A stretch of 38,022 nt of DNA from contig CASFDK010000048.1 in NCBI GenBank assembly GCA_949293415.1, positions 1-38,022 of the forward strand. The letters run 5' to 3'. The position numbers and the translations under genes are program-made. A model generated the notes under the pieces. It was not told where the DNA came from and ran no database searches. It was given only the letters and a program-made list of their open reading frames with translations. The stretch comes from an uncultured Verrucomicrobiota bacterium (lineage in GTDB: Bacteria; Verrucomicrobiota; Verrucomicrobiia; Opitutales; Intestinicryptomonadaceae). Below are positions 13,505 through 22,513 of the stretch, piece after piece. Numbering within the stretch: position 1 is the stretch's first letter; every line of letters begins with the position of its first letter.

Positions 13505-14272
13505 ATGGACACGAACGCACTTGAAATATCGTCGGAGGCGAAAGCGCAACACATCGCCAACTTTCTCGCCGCGCATCCCGGCTTGGACGCAACCGCCCAC
13601 GCCGCGCAGCTGTCCATTTTGGGGGAGAGCCTTGCGACGATAGACGCCATCAACGCCCTGTACGGCGGGAATCTGCCGTTGACGCGCGGAGAGGACGGCA
13701 GGGGGATGAAAATTTCGGTGCTCGAGACGCTGAAAGAAACGGCAATCAAGCGGGCAGACCGCGCCGCCGCCGCGCTCGAGAGGGTACGCCCGACGGCGGG
13801 GGGCACACTCGCCAACCCGACGAAGATTTTGGTAAACCAGAAGACGCTTGCGAAGCTGACGGGGTTCACCGCATCTTGGATAAGCCAGTTTGTCAAGGCG
13901 AACGCGCTCAAGCCCGACAAGGACGGACTTTTCGACGCATTCGAAGTCGTGCCCTTGCTTCACACGAAAAACTCGACCGCTCGCCTTGAGACCGCAAAAG
14001 TGGAAAAGGCGGAGGCGGAAGCTGCAATCGCGCAGAAAGAGCTTGCCAAGATGAACGGCGACCTCGTAGACCCCGCCGAATGCGCCTTGGCGATACGCAC
14101 AGCATACGCGCCAATGGCGGCGGCGATACGGACATTTCCGCGCAAGCTCGCCGCGCAGATACTGAACATCGGTACGATACCCGAGGCGATGGAGATTCTG
14201 ACGAAAGAGACCGAGAAATGGCAAACGCAACTCAAAGCAAATATTTCAAAAGCCTTGAAAGGCAAATCCTGA
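13505..14272 (+). CDS. Terminase small subunit (Nu1-like)
   Basis: 255 residues. A central HTH-like segment (QKTLAKLTGFTASWISQFVKANAL) resembles the Nu1 winged helix that recognises the packaging site. It is followed by a long Ala/Glu/Lys coiled coil (ARLETAKVEKAEAEAAIAQKELAKM) used for oligomerisation. The N-terminal ~110 residues are an extra domain. Followed with a 55-nt overlap by the large subunit, as in lambda-type operons. Confidence 0.75.
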   Translation: MDTNALEISSEAKAQHIANFLAAHPGLDATAHAAQLSILGESLATIDAINALYGGNLPLTRGEDGRGMKISVLETLKETAIKRADRAAAALERVRPTAGGTLANPTKILVNQKTLAKLTGFTASWISQFVKANALKPDKDGLFDAFEVVPLLHTKNSTARLETAKVEKAEAEAAIAQKELAKMNGDLVDPAECALAIRTAYAPMAAAIRTFPRKLAAQILNIGTIPEAMEILTKETEKWQTQLKANISKALKGKS

Positions 14273-16083
14273 GCCTGTTCCGCCCGATAGAAGCCGAGAG
14301 CGTGAACGCGTGGGCGGAGCGCGAACTGTATTTGTCGGCGAAAATCACGGAGCGGGCTGGGATGTTTTCTTCGGACGGCTGCGAATATATGCGCGAGCCA
14401 CTGGAATGCTTCCGCGACCCGTCGGTAGCCGAGATGACGCTGATGTTTTCTACACAGACGGGCAAGACCACAATTCTGTCGGTGGGCTTGGCATACTCGA
14501 TAGACTGCAACCCGCGCCGCGCAATGATGGCTTTTCCGACCGACGACGTAGCGCGGCGGTTTGTCAAATCGCGCTGGCAACCGATGGCAGACGACGCGGA
14601 GTGCATACGGCGGCACGCGGGCACAGGCACGGCAGACATTACCAATTTTGCGCAGAACTACGATACCGCGACGGTATTTTTCACGGGCGTGGGCAGCGCG
14701 TCCAAAGTGTCGAGCGAACCGATTGCGCTTTTGATAGAAGACGAGATAGACAAGTTCCCGCTCGAGACCGACCGCGAAGCCGACGCGCGTTCGCTCGCCG
14801 AGGAGCGCACAAAATCGTTCGCCTATAAGCTGATAGTCAGGTCATCCACGCCGACCACATCCGACGGCAACATCTGCGCGAGCTTCAAGCAGTCCGACCA
14901 ACGCTACTATTTTATCCCGTGCCCGCATTGCGGCCAGATGATAACACTCGACTTCCGCAAGTGCTGCCGTTGGTACGTCCGCGAGGACGACGCCGACGAA
15001 TGGGACATCAACCGCGTAAGACAGACCGCCCACATCGAATGTCCCGAATGCGGCGCTACAATCACCGAGCGGCAGAAGCGGGCGGCAATCGCGAAGGGCG
15101 AATGGCGACCGACCAACCCGAACGCGTCTGCGGGGCACAGGGGCTACCATCTGTGCTCGCTCTACTCGCCGACGCTGACCACCGGCGACGTTGCCGCGAA
15201 ATTTATCGAGTCTAAGGAGAAGCCGCAGGAACTGCGCAACTTCATCAACTCCTGGCTTGCCGAGCCGTGGGAAGAGGAGACCTACGACAGCAACCCCGAG
15301 AAACTGCGCGGATGCACGCTAGACTACGAGCGCGGGGAAAAGCGCGGCGTAGTGCGCGTGATAACCGTAGACGTACAGCGGCGCGACCTGCGCTACAACG
15401 TGCGCGGCTACGACGACGGCGGTTCATACCTCATCGACTGGGGCACGCTCACAGGCTGGGACGAAGTCAAAGCCGCGCAGGAGAAATACGACGCAACATA
15501 CGTTGGCATAGACATCAACTACCGCGACCGCGAACAGGAAGTCTACGACATCATCTACGATAACAGGCGCGATGGCTGGCTGGGCATAGTGGGCGCGGGC
15601 GACCGTCAGCAAATCAAACCGTTCGCCGAATCAGTCTTCAATCCGTTCGTGGGGAAGAAGAAGCGGATGAAATTCGTCAAGAGCGGAATCCGGCTTCTCA
15701 CGATAAAATCTTCGCTGTACAAGGGTGAAATCGCGCGGAGACGCTCGGGGACAAAATCGAACTGGCACGTATACCGGCTTATAGAGCGCGGCTACATCCG
15801 CGAACTGTTCGCCGAAGTGCAGGTTGACCGGTTCATAAAGGGGCGGAAAGTGCGCGAATGGAAAGTTCTGCGCGAAGACAACCACCAATTCGACTTGGAG
15901 TGCTACCAGCTTGCAATCGCCGACTGGGCAAAACTGCACAAACACGGGGCGATAAAATTCGCGCCCAAGGAGCGGGACGGGTTGACGGAGTCCGCCGAAG
16001 AAAAGAGGGGCGACAACCTGCCGGCATTCGAGAAGCGCGGGGGAATCCGCCCGAACAAACGACCGGCGAGATATGGCAACTAA
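14218..16083 (+). CDS. Terminase large subunit (lambda GpA family)
   Basis: 621 residues, about the size of lambda gpA (641). ATPase part: a Walker A-like STQTGKTT at residues 78-85, Walker B ALLIEDE at 170-176 and a coupling motif SSTPTT near 209. Two CX2C pairs (CPHC 235-238, CPEC 275-278) form a zinc site seen in GpA proteins. The nuclease part begins around VITVDVQRRDL, with further acidic residues in VGIDINYRD and FDLECYQLAIADW. It packages DNA into proheads and cuts it. The start at 14218 lies inside the TerS 3' end. Confidence 0.9.
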   Translation: MANATQSKYFKSLERQILSLFRPIEAESVNAWAERELYLSAKITERAGMFSSDGCEYMREPLECFRDPSVAEMTLMFSTQTGKTTILSVGLAYSIDCNPRRAMMAFPTDDVARRFVKSRWQPMADDAECIRRHAGTGTADITNFAQNYDTATVFFTGVGSASKVSSEPIALLIEDEIDKFPLETDREADARSLAEERTKSFAYKLIVRSSTPTTSDGNICASFKQSDQRYYFIPCPHCGQMITLDFRKCCRWYVREDDADEWDINRVRQTAHIECPECGATITERQKRAAIAKGEWRPTNPNASAGHRGYHLCSLYSPTLTTGDVAAKFIESKEKPQELRNFINSWLAEPWEEETYDSNPEKLRGCTLDYERGEKRGVVRVITVDVQRRDLRYNVRGYDDGGSYLIDWGTLTGWDEVKAAQEKYDATYVGIDINYRDREQEVYDIIYDNRRDGWLGIVGAGDRQQIKPFAESVFNPFVGKKKRMKFVKSGIRLLTIKSSLYKGEIARRRSGTKSNWHVYRLIERGYIRELFAEVQVDRFIKGRKVREWKVLREDNHQFDLECYQLAIADWAKLHKHGAIKFAPKERDGLTESAEEKRGDNLPAFEKRGGIRPNKRPARYGN

Positions 16084-16927
16084 TCCCGAAATAGTGAAGG
16101 CGCAAATAAACGGCGAACTCTTTCAAAGAGTCTGCGCCGAAATCAACGCGAAAGTTCCGCTTGCGTTCGGAAAATTCCTGCGGGGCGAGGGCGCGAGCAT
16201 AGCCAAAACCGCCTTGGGCTACACCAAGATGGCGAAGCGACAGCCGTTAGACCTGAGGGCATACCGCCGCGCTTTCAGCGGCAACCACGACTTAAAAATC
16301 ACGATTACAAGCGGCACAAAAGGGAGCAAACTCGGGCGCGGCGGCGTATGGTACGAATACGGACACAACGACGCCGGCAAGCCGAAATTTGTCCGCCTTG
16401 AATCGCTCGAATACGGCAGACTTCCGCCCGTCCGTCCCGCGCCCCTGAACGAACACGGGCGGCGCATACACTACAGTTCCAAACGCTGGAGAATGTTCTC
16501 GACGGACTACCGCGACGCCTACGAGGATTCGAAAGCCGAATACATCACGCTCCGCGACAAATACCGCCCGCTTCAAGGCTTGTCGAAAAGTTCGTGGTAT
16601 CAAATCATCCGCGACTTGGGTTTTTCGGAATCGCAAGCCCTGCAACTGTCGCCGAAACGCCCGATACCCAAACAGGTTAGAAACCGCTTCATCGCCTGCG
16701 GGCGGCAAATCAAAATGGGCTTTGCCCGCGAATACAAAACGGGCGGGGGGCGTTGGTACGTCGAACTTGAAAACCGCTCGACGGCGGTAATCGGGGGCGG
16801 CGGCGCAAGCATACTCCACCGCGCAATAGCCACGCGCAAGAAGGCGTTTCTGAACAACCTCAAATACGGCATCTACGAGAGCCTCGACAAGATAATCGCG
16901 CGGCATCCGTACATCAAATGGGGGTAG
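16073..16927 (+). CDS. Hypothetical virion-module protein
   Basis: 284 residues, basic, overlapping the terminase gene by 11 nt. Contains a Gly-rich RGGVWYEYGHND segment and a Trp/Tyr-rich central part. Sits between terminase and the connector/portal genes, where minor head proteins are found. Family not recognised. It ends in TAG just upstream of the first 32-bp motif. Confidence 0.55.
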   Translation: MATNPEIVKAQINGELFQRVCAEINAKVPLAFGKFLRGEGASIAKTALGYTKMAKRQPLDLRAYRRAFSGNHDLKITITSGTKGSKLGRGGVWYEYGHNDAGKPKFVRLESLEYGRLPPVRPAPLNEHGRRIHYSSKRWRMFSTDYRDAYEDSKAEYITLRDKYRPLQGLSKSSWYQIIRDLGFSESQALQLSPKRPIPKQVRNRFIACGRQIKMGFAREYKTGGGRWYVELENRSTAVIGGGGASILHRAIATRKKAFLNNLKYGIYESLDKIIARHPYIKWG

Positions 16928-16930
16928 TGG

Positions 16931-16962
16931 GGGTTGACGGAATCGCCCTTGTCGATATATGG
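16931..16962 (+). promoter_or_regulatory. 32-bp late-gene motif, copy A
   Basis: GGGTTGACG ... GTCG ... ATATATGG, with the start codon of the gpW-like gene as bases 29-31. TTGAC and GTCGA pair as a 5-bp stem (one G-U) around a 12-nt loop. The spacing also mimics a promoter (TTGACG-16-TATATG). The following gene has no SD. Identical architecture in copies B, C and D. Confidence 0.65.
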
Positions 16963-17228
16963 GCGAAACAAAAACCGAGACAAGAACCGAGAGGCGGCTG
17001 CGCGAAGTGAATACGGAAATCGCGCAAATCGAGAACCGCCTTGCCGTCGCGCACGCACTGGGCGACAACAATTCCGCGCAGGGCATTTCGCAGTCGTTTT
17101 CCGCGAACGAATACTGGACAAAACGGCTCGACACACTCCGCGCCCTGCGCGACAAACTGGAAGACAAAGCCGCGGGCATACGCGGGCGCGACGCTTCAAT
17201 AGTATTGGGGGTAATCCGTGGCTACTAA
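16959..17228 (+). CDS. gpW-like head-tail connector protein
   Basis: 89 residues, helical, with an alternating charged first helix (RTERRLREVNTEIAQIENRLAVAHAL) and a YWTKRLDTLRALRDKLEDKA helix. Size and placement directly before the portal match lambda gpW, which plugs the head-tail junction. The start ATG is embedded in the 32-bp motif (TATATGG); no other Met occurs in the protein. The stop overlaps the GTG start of the portal. Confidence 0.55.
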   Translation: MGETKTETRTERRLREVNTEIAQIENRLAVAHALGDNNSAQGISQSFSANEYWTKRLDTLRALRDKLEDKAAGIRGRDASIVLGVIRGY

Positions 17229-18780
17229 AACGACCTCGAAAAAAACGGCGGCGCGGAAAACCGACCTCGCCGCAACACCGACCGCGCCCGCCAAGTCGAT
17301 AAAATCGACAAGGCGCAACTTTTCGGGCGAATACGAAGCCGCCTACAACTCGCGATTCCGCGAAATGTACGGCTCTACCTACCCGCGCTCGGAAAAGGAT
17401 ATGCTGCCGTACTCCGACCGCGTCAAACTGATAGCGTGGCTGCGCCAGTCGGTGCGCAACGATTCGCGGGTTTCGGCGATAGTCCAGCGGTACGCCATCG
17501 GCATAGGCACGCCGACCGCGCGGGTGAACTACGCCGACCCCGCCACAAACGACAAACTCGAACGCTATCTGGAACACCGTTTTTCGGCAATCCGCTTCGG
17601 TGCGCCGCGCTACGCGTCCACGCTACGTTCCGCGCTGCTTGTTGCGATAACCGAAACCGTCATCGGGGGCGAAGTGTTCGTGATATTTTTGAAGAACGGG
17701 CAAATCCAGATAGTTCCGAGCGAATACTGCGGCAGTCCGTCGAACATACCCGCGAACTCGAAGACGGAATCGAACGGCATACTGTACAACCGCGACGGCT
17801 CAATAAAGGCATACCGCTTCGGCAGGCGCGTCAACAACACGATATGCTTCGACACGAAGAACTCGACGGTAATTCCCGCCGAGTACGTCCACCACTTGGG
17901 CACGCCCACGCGAGCCGAGGAAGACCGCTTCACGCCGAAACTCGCACCCGCTATGTGCGCCATCCAAGACCTGCGGGAAATCGTCACGGCGAAGACGATG
18001 CAGATAAAGACGCAGGCGTCTTTTTCGATGGCGATAAAGAAGAATATCGCCCCCGAAATCGCCGCCGAGATGGCGGACAGCTACGACGAAATACAGGACT
18101 TCCACGACGAACAGACCGCCCGCAGCGCATACAAGAGCATCGCGCCCAACTCGATAATGTACCTTGAGACCGGCGAAGACGTAGTGCCGCTCGAGACGCG
18201 CTTCAACGCCGCCGACTTCGACAAATTTCTCGAAATCAACCTGGACTTCGTGTGTTCTGTGCTGAGCATACCGGCGGAAGAGGCGGTCTTCGGCTACCGA
18301 CGCTCGAACTACTCTTCAGCTCGCGCCGACAAAATGCGCTGGAAAGACAAAATCGACGTTGAACGCGCAATGTGGACGGCGTTTCTCGACCGGCTTCAAT
18401 ACTGGCAAATCAACAGGGGAATCCTGCTCGGGGAAATCTCCGACCTGCCGCCCGACTTCAAGCCGCAGCCGTTCATCGACTGGACATTCCCGCACATCCG
18501 CGAAATCGACGAGACCAAAGCGGCGGCGGCGCAGCAGCAATACCTGCAAAACGGGCTGAAGTCGAAAGCCGACCTAATCGCCGAACTGGGACGCTACGCC
18601 GACGAGGTTGACGCCGAAATAGTGGCGGACGCCGCGCGGATGGCGAAGCTTGTCAAGGAGAAAGCCGCCGAATACGGCGTAAGCCCCGAAGAAGTGGCGG
18701 CATACCTGCCGAAGACGCCGAACACGCAGATTTTGTCGGCGGACAAAAACGCGAAGCCCGCGCAGGGGGTTGACGCATAA
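17218..18780 (+). CDS. Portal protein (lambda GpB family)
   Basis: 520 residues, start codon GTG inside the preceding gene. After a basic Lys/Ala/Thr tail, the family core is clear: DKMLPYSDRVKLIAWLRQ-like region, RFTPKLAPAM, and the conserved YRRSNYSSARADKMRWK segment close to the lambda GpB signature. The C-terminus is helical (KAAAAQQQYLQNGLKSKADLIAELG). The dodecameric portal forms the DNA entry channel and docks the terminase. The stop codon lies inside motif copy B. Confidence 0.85.
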   Translation: MATKTTSKKTAARKTDLAATPTAPAKSIKSTRRNFSGEYEAAYNSRFREMYGSTYPRSEKDMLPYSDRVKLIAWLRQSVRNDSRVSAIVQRYAIGIGTPTARVNYADPATNDKLERYLEHRFSAIRFGAPRYASTLRSALLVAITETVIGGEVFVIFLKNGQIQIVPSEYCGSPSNIPANSKTESNGILYNRDGSIKAYRFGRRVNNTICFDTKNSTVIPAEYVHHLGTPTRAEEDRFTPKLAPAMCAIQDLREIVTAKTMQIKTQASFSMAIKKNIAPEIAAEMADSYDEIQDFHDEQTARSAYKSIAPNSIMYLETGEDVVPLETRFNAADFDKFLEINLDFVCSVLSIPAEEAVFGYRRSNYSSARADKMRWKDKIDVERAMWTAFLDRLQYWQINRGILLGEISDLPPDFKPQPFIDWTFPHIREIDETKAAAAQQQYLQNGLKSKADLIAELGRYADEVDAEIVADAARMAKLVKEKAAEYGVSPEEVAAYLPKTPNTQILSADKNAKPAQGVDA

Positions 18781-18798
18781 CGCGGAGTCAATATATGG
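18767..18798 (+). promoter_or_regulatory. 32-bp late-gene motif, copy B
   Basis: Same 32-base layout; TTGAC and GTCAA form a perfect 5-bp stem. It overlaps the portal stop codon (TTGACGCATAA) and ends on the ATG of the protease/scaffold gene. Most divergent loop of the four copies, but all flanking invariant bases are kept. Confidence 0.65.
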
Positions 18799-19862
18799 AC
18801 AAAATTTCGAAAGACCAAACAACGCGGGCGTTTTTCTCGGCATTCGACGCAACGCCGCCGACCGACGGCAACGCCGCTCCCGATACCCTTCAAAACGTCG
18901 CGCTAATGAGCGTGGGCGAAGCCTTGGGGCACGGAATCGACATCGACCACAAGAGCCTCGAACAGGTTGTCGAACTGTGCGCGGGCAAACGGCTGAAATC
19001 GTTCAACAACCACAGCTACGCGCCCGCGGCAACGGACATCATCGGGGCGTTTTCCGACATCTACCTCGACGGCGACAAAGTCCGCGCGCGCACATTCGAA
19101 TTTCTGGAGACGGTTGACGCGGCGACAAAATCGAGACTGCTCGAACTTGCCGCGAAAATCCCCGACCAATTCGGCGTGTCGCTTTCGACAGAGTGCAAAG
19201 GCGCGTGGAAACTAGAGGGCGGCGGCGAAGCCGAGTTCGACCTTTTCGATTTTTACTGGGGTATCGTCAAGAAGCCAGAAAATGCGATATGCGAACGCCC
19301 CGTCGCGCGTTTCAAGAGGATATTTTCGGGGGATTTCGTTTCGACTCCCGCCGCCAATCCCGACGGACTATTTTCGGCGCGACAACCCGCCGCCGCAATT
19401 CCCAAAAACACAAAAACACAAAAAAAAGGACTGAGTATGAAAAAACATATCGAGTACTTCGCGACCCGCTTCGGCAAGGGCACGGCGAAATTCGCCGCCG
19501 CCTGCGCTCGACTTGTGGACTTCGCCGAAGACGCTGAAATAGACGAAAAGGCAGTCGGCGACGAAGTCGAAAAGACATCCGAGCTCGAGGAAGCCAAGAA
19601 ACAAATCGAGGAGATGCAGAAGCGCATTTCGGAACTCGAAGCCGAAAACGCCGACCTCAAGAAGCAGCTCGAAGATTCGAAAGGCGAGACGCAGAAGGCG
19701 CAGGAAGAGAACAAAGAGCTTTCCGCCAAACTCGCGGCCGCCGGACAATTCGGCACGGACGCACCCGTAGATATGGGCGACAATCCCGCAGAACCCAAAA
19801 AACCGCAGGGCAAATTCGCGGCTTCGAAGTCGCGCCTTGCAAAACAATTCGGAGGTAAATAA
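18795..19862 (+). CDS. Prohead protease fused to scaffold (lambda C/Nu3-like)
   Basis: 355 residues. The N-terminal ~200 residues carry protease-like landmarks: FNNHSYAPAAT (candidate catalytic His), DGDKVRARTF, and QFGVSLSTE (candidate Ser), matching the order in phage head-maturation proteases. The C-terminal ~140 residues are a charged coiled coil (EEAKKQIEEMQKRISELEAENADLKKQLE) typical of scaffolds. An in-frame ATG with its own SD at 19437 allows separate scaffold synthesis. Located between portal and capsid, as expected. Confidence 0.75.
   Translation: MDKISKDQTTRAFFSAFDATPPTDGNAAPDTLQNVALMSVGEALGHGIDIDHKSLEQVVELCAGKRLKSFNNHSYAPAATDIIGAFSDIYLDGDKVRARTFEFLETVDAATKSRLLELAAKIPDQFGVSLSTECKGAWKLEGGGEAEFDLFDFYWGIVKKPENAICERPVARFKRIFSGDFVSTPAANPDGLFSARQPAAAIPKNTKTQKKGLSMKKHIEYFATRFGKGTAKFAAACARLVDFAEDAEIDEKAVGDEVEKTSELEEAKKQIEEMQKRISELEAENADLKKQLEDSKGETQKAQEENKELSAKLAAAGQFGTDAPVDMGDNPAEPKKPQGKFAASKSRLAKQFGGK
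19437..19862 (+). CDS. Nested in-frame scaffolding protein (Nu3-like)
   Basis: Starts at an internal ATG in the protease frame, preceded by ACAAAAAAAGGACTGAGT, a good SD. The 141-residue product begins MKKHIEYFATRFG and contains the whole coiled-coil scaffold, with a basic C-terminal KSRLAKQF tail that may contact capsid. Lambda makes Nu3 in the same way within gene C. The excess scaffold directs prohead assembly and is later removed. Confidence 0.65.
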   Translation: MKKHIEYFATRFGKGTAKFAAACARLVDFAEDAEIDEKAVGDEVEKTSELEEAKKQIEEMQKRISELEAENADLKKQLEDSKGETQKAQEENKELSAKLAAAGQFGTDAPVDMGDNPAEPKKPQGKFAASKSRLAKQFGGK

Positions 19863-19864
19863 CG

Positions 19865-20767
19865 ATGGCAAAAGAATACATCACCACAAAAGACCTTGCA
19901 GTCGTAGACGCGGGCGCGGGGCACGACATCGTAGAGGATGTCGCAGTGCGCACGCCCGAACTCGACTGGTTTCCCGCCGACCACTCGGACGGCGACGTAG
20001 TAAAGCTGGCGGTGCAGACATCGCTTCCCGAAGTGCAGTTCAGGATGGCGAACGAGGGCATACCGCCCACGAAAGCCGACTACATAGAACTTACGTTCTC
20101 GGCGGCGAAACTGGCTTCGCGCCTTGTAGTTGACGCGCAGGAAATCGACAACAAAAAGCCCGAGACCAAGCAGAAGTTGCTTCTGGCTGAAGAAAACGGA
20201 CGCGTCAAGGCGGCGGCGAAGAAGATTGCCAAGACAATCTGGTACGGACGCGGCAAGGACGAAAACGATTTCCCCGGAATCATCGCGCAGATGGACAAGG
20301 GCAACGTAGTCAACGCGGGCGGCACGACGAACAAGACATCGGTTTTTGTAGTCGCGTTCGACGAAGACAACGGCAAGCTCAACTGGGCGAACGGTCAGAC
20401 AATCCACCTCGACGAGGAGTACCAAAAGGAATCCGTCGAAGTTTCGGGCGGGGTAATGCAGGCATACACAAAGTGGTTGAAGGCATCGCCTTTCCTCGAA
20501 CTGAAACGCCGCAAGTCGGTTGCGCGAATCAAGAACATCGGCACGGACGCGGGCAAGGGATTGACGGGCGACCTGCTCCGCGCGGCAATCCGCAAACTCA
20601 CCGACAACGACTTCGAGCCGTCGGCAATCTTCCTGAACTCGGACGCGCTCGAGCAGTACCGCAAAACGCTCGTCAGCGACCTCGTCAAAGACCCCGACAC
20701 CCCGACGGAGTTCCAGGGCTTGCCGTTTGTCGTAACAACGAACATCATCAACGGCGAAACCGTTTAA
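19865..20767 (+). CDS. Major capsid protein
   Basis: 300 residues. The N-terminus (YITTKDLAVVDAGAGHDIVEDVAV), the FPADHSDGDV loop and the C-terminal PTEFQGLPFVVTTN segment fit HK97-fold capsid proteins without a long delta domain. Good SD (CGGAGG). Position right after the scaffold and protease gene is diagnostic. Family assignment rests mainly on context and length. Confidence 0.75.
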   Translation: MAKEYITTKDLAVVDAGAGHDIVEDVAVRTPELDWFPADHSDGDVVKLAVQTSLPEVQFRMANEGIPPTKADYIELTFSAAKLASRLVVDAQEIDNKKPETKQKLLLAEENGRVKAAAKKIAKTIWYGRGKDENDFPGIIAQMDKGNVVNAGGTTNKTSVFVVAFDEDNGKLNWANGQTIHLDEEYQKESVEVSGGVMQAYTKWLKASPFLELKRRKSVARIKNIGTDAGKGLTGDLLRAAIRKLTDNDFEPSAIFLNSDALEQYRKTLVSDLVKDPDTPTEFQGLPFVVTTNIINGETV

Positions 20768-20780
20768 GAAAGGCTGAACA

Positions 20781-21179
20781 ATGGACGAATTCAAATACCA
20801 CAGAAAAGACGCGCTGTTGCTCGACAGCAAAAAACTCCCCGCCGCGGGCGCGACGGCTTCGACGGACGCAATCGACATCGAATCGGCGGACGGCAAAGCG
20901 GAACTCGCGCTGACCGTCGAAACGCTTGCGAACTTGGTCGCCCAAAAGACCGTAAAACTCACCCTCAAGGAATGCGACACCGCCGACGGCGAGTTCACCG
21001 CCGTAGCTTGGGCGGGAGTCCAGACACTTACGGGCAAGAGCGGCAACGGCTGCGACGCGTTCGAACAGAGAATCGGCATACCGAGCACCGCCAAGAAGTT
21101 CGTGAAACTCGAAGCCGCCGCCGCCGCCGACGCGGGCGACAACACGGGCGCGGCGTTCGGGCTTGCGCTTCTGTTTTAG
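20781..21179 (+). CDS. Capsid decoration or minor head protein
   Basis: 132 residues, acidic, beta-rich appearance (AELALTVETLANLVAQKTVKLTLKE) and an Ala-rich C-terminus. SD AGAAAGGC. It follows the capsid gene and precedes a strong terminator, a typical place for a decoration protein such as lambda gpD, but no sequence match is claimed. Confidence 0.45.
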   Translation: MDEFKYHRKDALLLDSKKLPAAGATASTDAIDIESADGKAELALTVETLANLVAQKTVKLTLKECDTADGEFTAVAWAGVQTLTGKSGNGCDAFEQRIGIPSTAKKFVKLEAAAAADAGDNTGAAFGLALLF

Positions 21180-21217
21180 GAAGATTTCCTTTTGTTGTAG
21201 TAATAAATTGGTTGCAA

Positions 21218-21247
21218 GGCGCGGGGGGAAACTCCCGCCCTTTTTTT
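21218..21247 (+). terminator. Rho-independent terminator after head genes
   Basis: GC-rich stem (GGCGCGGG with ACTCCCGCCC, one bulge, GGGAAA loop) followed by seven T residues. It ends the head-gene transcript just before motif copy C, which would be expected to restart expression of the tail genes. Confidence 0.75.
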
Positions 21248-21255
21248 GTGCACGC

Positions 21256-21287
21256 GGGTTGACGGAATAGGGCTTGTCAATATATGG
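21256..21287 (+). promoter_or_regulatory. 32-bp late-gene motif, copy C
   Basis: Follows the terminator at 21218-21247 by 8 bp, so a promoter function is plausible here. TTGAC/GTCAA stem is perfect, and the ATG of the next gene is embedded at bases 29-31. Confidence 0.65.
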
Positions 21288-21610
21288 ACATCGAAATTCC
21301 GACATACCCGCGCGACGCGGCAAAACGGCGCATAGAATATTTCATCGCCCGGCTTCCCGCGAAGATAACATTTCGGGACGCCGAATATACCGCCCGCGTC
21401 GCGTTGCCGTCGTTTGCGCGGAAGACACAGCTTGCGGGCGTGTGGGGAATCGCCGACGGCTTGGAGATAATGCTTTCGCTTCCCGAAAACGCCGAGCCGC
21501 CCAAACCCGACCGCGAAACGCTAGAATACGCGGGCGCAACCTACGACATCAAAGACGTTCAGGAAATGGACGGCAAAAACTGCTACACCCTCACCGTATC
21601 GAAAATATGA
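21284..21610 (+). CDS. Head-tail connector-like protein
   Basis: 108 residues, beta-rich (EYTARVALPSFARK; GATYDIKDVQEMDGKNCYTLTV), similar in size and place to lambda-type head-tail joining proteins. The start ATG is inside motif C; no SD. The stop overlaps the next gene (ATGA). Confidence 0.45.
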   Translation: MDIEIPTYPRDAAKRRIEYFIARLPAKITFRDAEYTARVALPSFARKTQLAGVWGIADGLEIMLSLPENAEPPKPDRETLEYAGATYDIKDVQEMDGKNCYTLTVSKI

Positions 21611-22149
21611 GCACACCCGCCGACACCGCAGAATTTACCCGACTTCTCGAAATCTTCGACGCAAAGCGCAGGTTCGAGGAGATGTTCGCCGCCCACCTTG
21701 CGCGTTATCTGGGCGACCGCGTAGGCGTTTACACGTCGTTTTCGGAAGACAAAATCGACGGCACAACCGCGTCGGTATTTCTGGATTTTCAGGAGGGGGG
21801 CACATACAACAACATCTCCGTTCCGAAGACCGAACTTACGGGCGAAACGGAGGAGTCCGCTTGGAGCGCGGAACTTTCGATAACGGCAATCACGCCGAGA
21901 AAGGGTGTTTCATACATCGCGCAGAACGACCTCGTAAAGCGCATCCGCGCGGCGATGACGCGGGGCTTGCTTTTCGCGTGCCCCGAACTGAACGCGCTCG
22001 AAGACTACTTCATAAACCGCCCGACATTCGGCGGACGAAACGACAGCATAGGCGACGACAAATACGACCAGTCCGACCTCACATACAATTTCAACTATTT
22101 CACGCGCCCCGGAATCTGGGCGATAAAGAACAATCAACCGCAAGGATAG
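21607..22149 (+). CDS. Tail completion / minor tail protein candidate
   Basis: 180 residues: an N-terminal helix (TRLLEIFDAKRRFEEMFAAHL), then a beta-rich domain (RVGVYTSFSEDKI, ASVFLDFQEGG). Position between a connector and the tail-tube candidate suits a tail terminator or completion protein. Not recognised by sequence. Confidence 0.4.
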   Translation: MSTPADTAEFTRLLEIFDAKRRFEEMFAAHLARYLGDRVGVYTSFSEDKIDGTTASVFLDFQEGGTYNNISVPKTELTGETEESAWSAELSITAITPRKGVSYIAQNDLVKRIRAAMTRGLLFACPELNALEDYFINRPTFGGRNDSIGDDKYDQSDLTYNFNYFTRPGIWAIKNNQPQG

Positions 22150-22153
22150 AAAA

Positions 22154-22513
22154 ATGGCAGAACCGCAAAACCAAACAGTCTACAACCCGCAGAAGTTCGA
22201 CATCGGACTCGAAGCAATAACCATCGGCGAAACCGAATACATCATCGGCGACTGGAACAAATCCGACAATGTAAACACGGTAGACAGCACCGATTCGAAA
22301 GGCGTTTACCGCGGCTCGGCATACACCGAGGGCAAGAAGAGCGCGACAGCTACACTGCGCAAAATAACCAACACCGACGCTACGCCCGCGAAGTGGCAGA
22401 CATTCGAATACGACGGCGAAAAGTGGGTAATCGAAAGCGTGAGCCAGGCGAAAGCCCCGAACACCGAAAGCACCTATTCGATAACCTGCGCTCCCGACAA
22501 ATCCGCCGTCTAA
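22154..22513 (+). CDS. Major tail (tube) protein candidate
   Basis: 119 residues, rich in Thr/Ser/Gly and beta-strands (EAITIGETEYIIGDW, ATATLRKIT, STYSITC), small for a tube protein. SD AAGGATAG. Followed by a helical protein and the tape measure, which is the usual order. Assigned by position and composition. Confidence 0.5.
   Translation: MAEPQNQTVYNPQKFDIGLEAITIGETEYIIGDWNKSDNVNTVDSTDSKGVYRGSAYTEGKKSATATLRKITNTDATPAKWQTFEYDGEKWVIESVSQAKAPNTESTYSITCAPDKSAV

Noticed and set aside
17436..18167. Long shadow frame within the portal gene
   Set aside because: Arg/Ala/His-rich composition with no recognisable motif; typical of out-of-frame reading in this codon-biased DNA.
19253..21145. 630-codon minus-strand frame opposite scaffold and capsid genes
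   Set aside because: Ser/Ala/Val low-complexity composition; the sense genes have clear function and SD sites.
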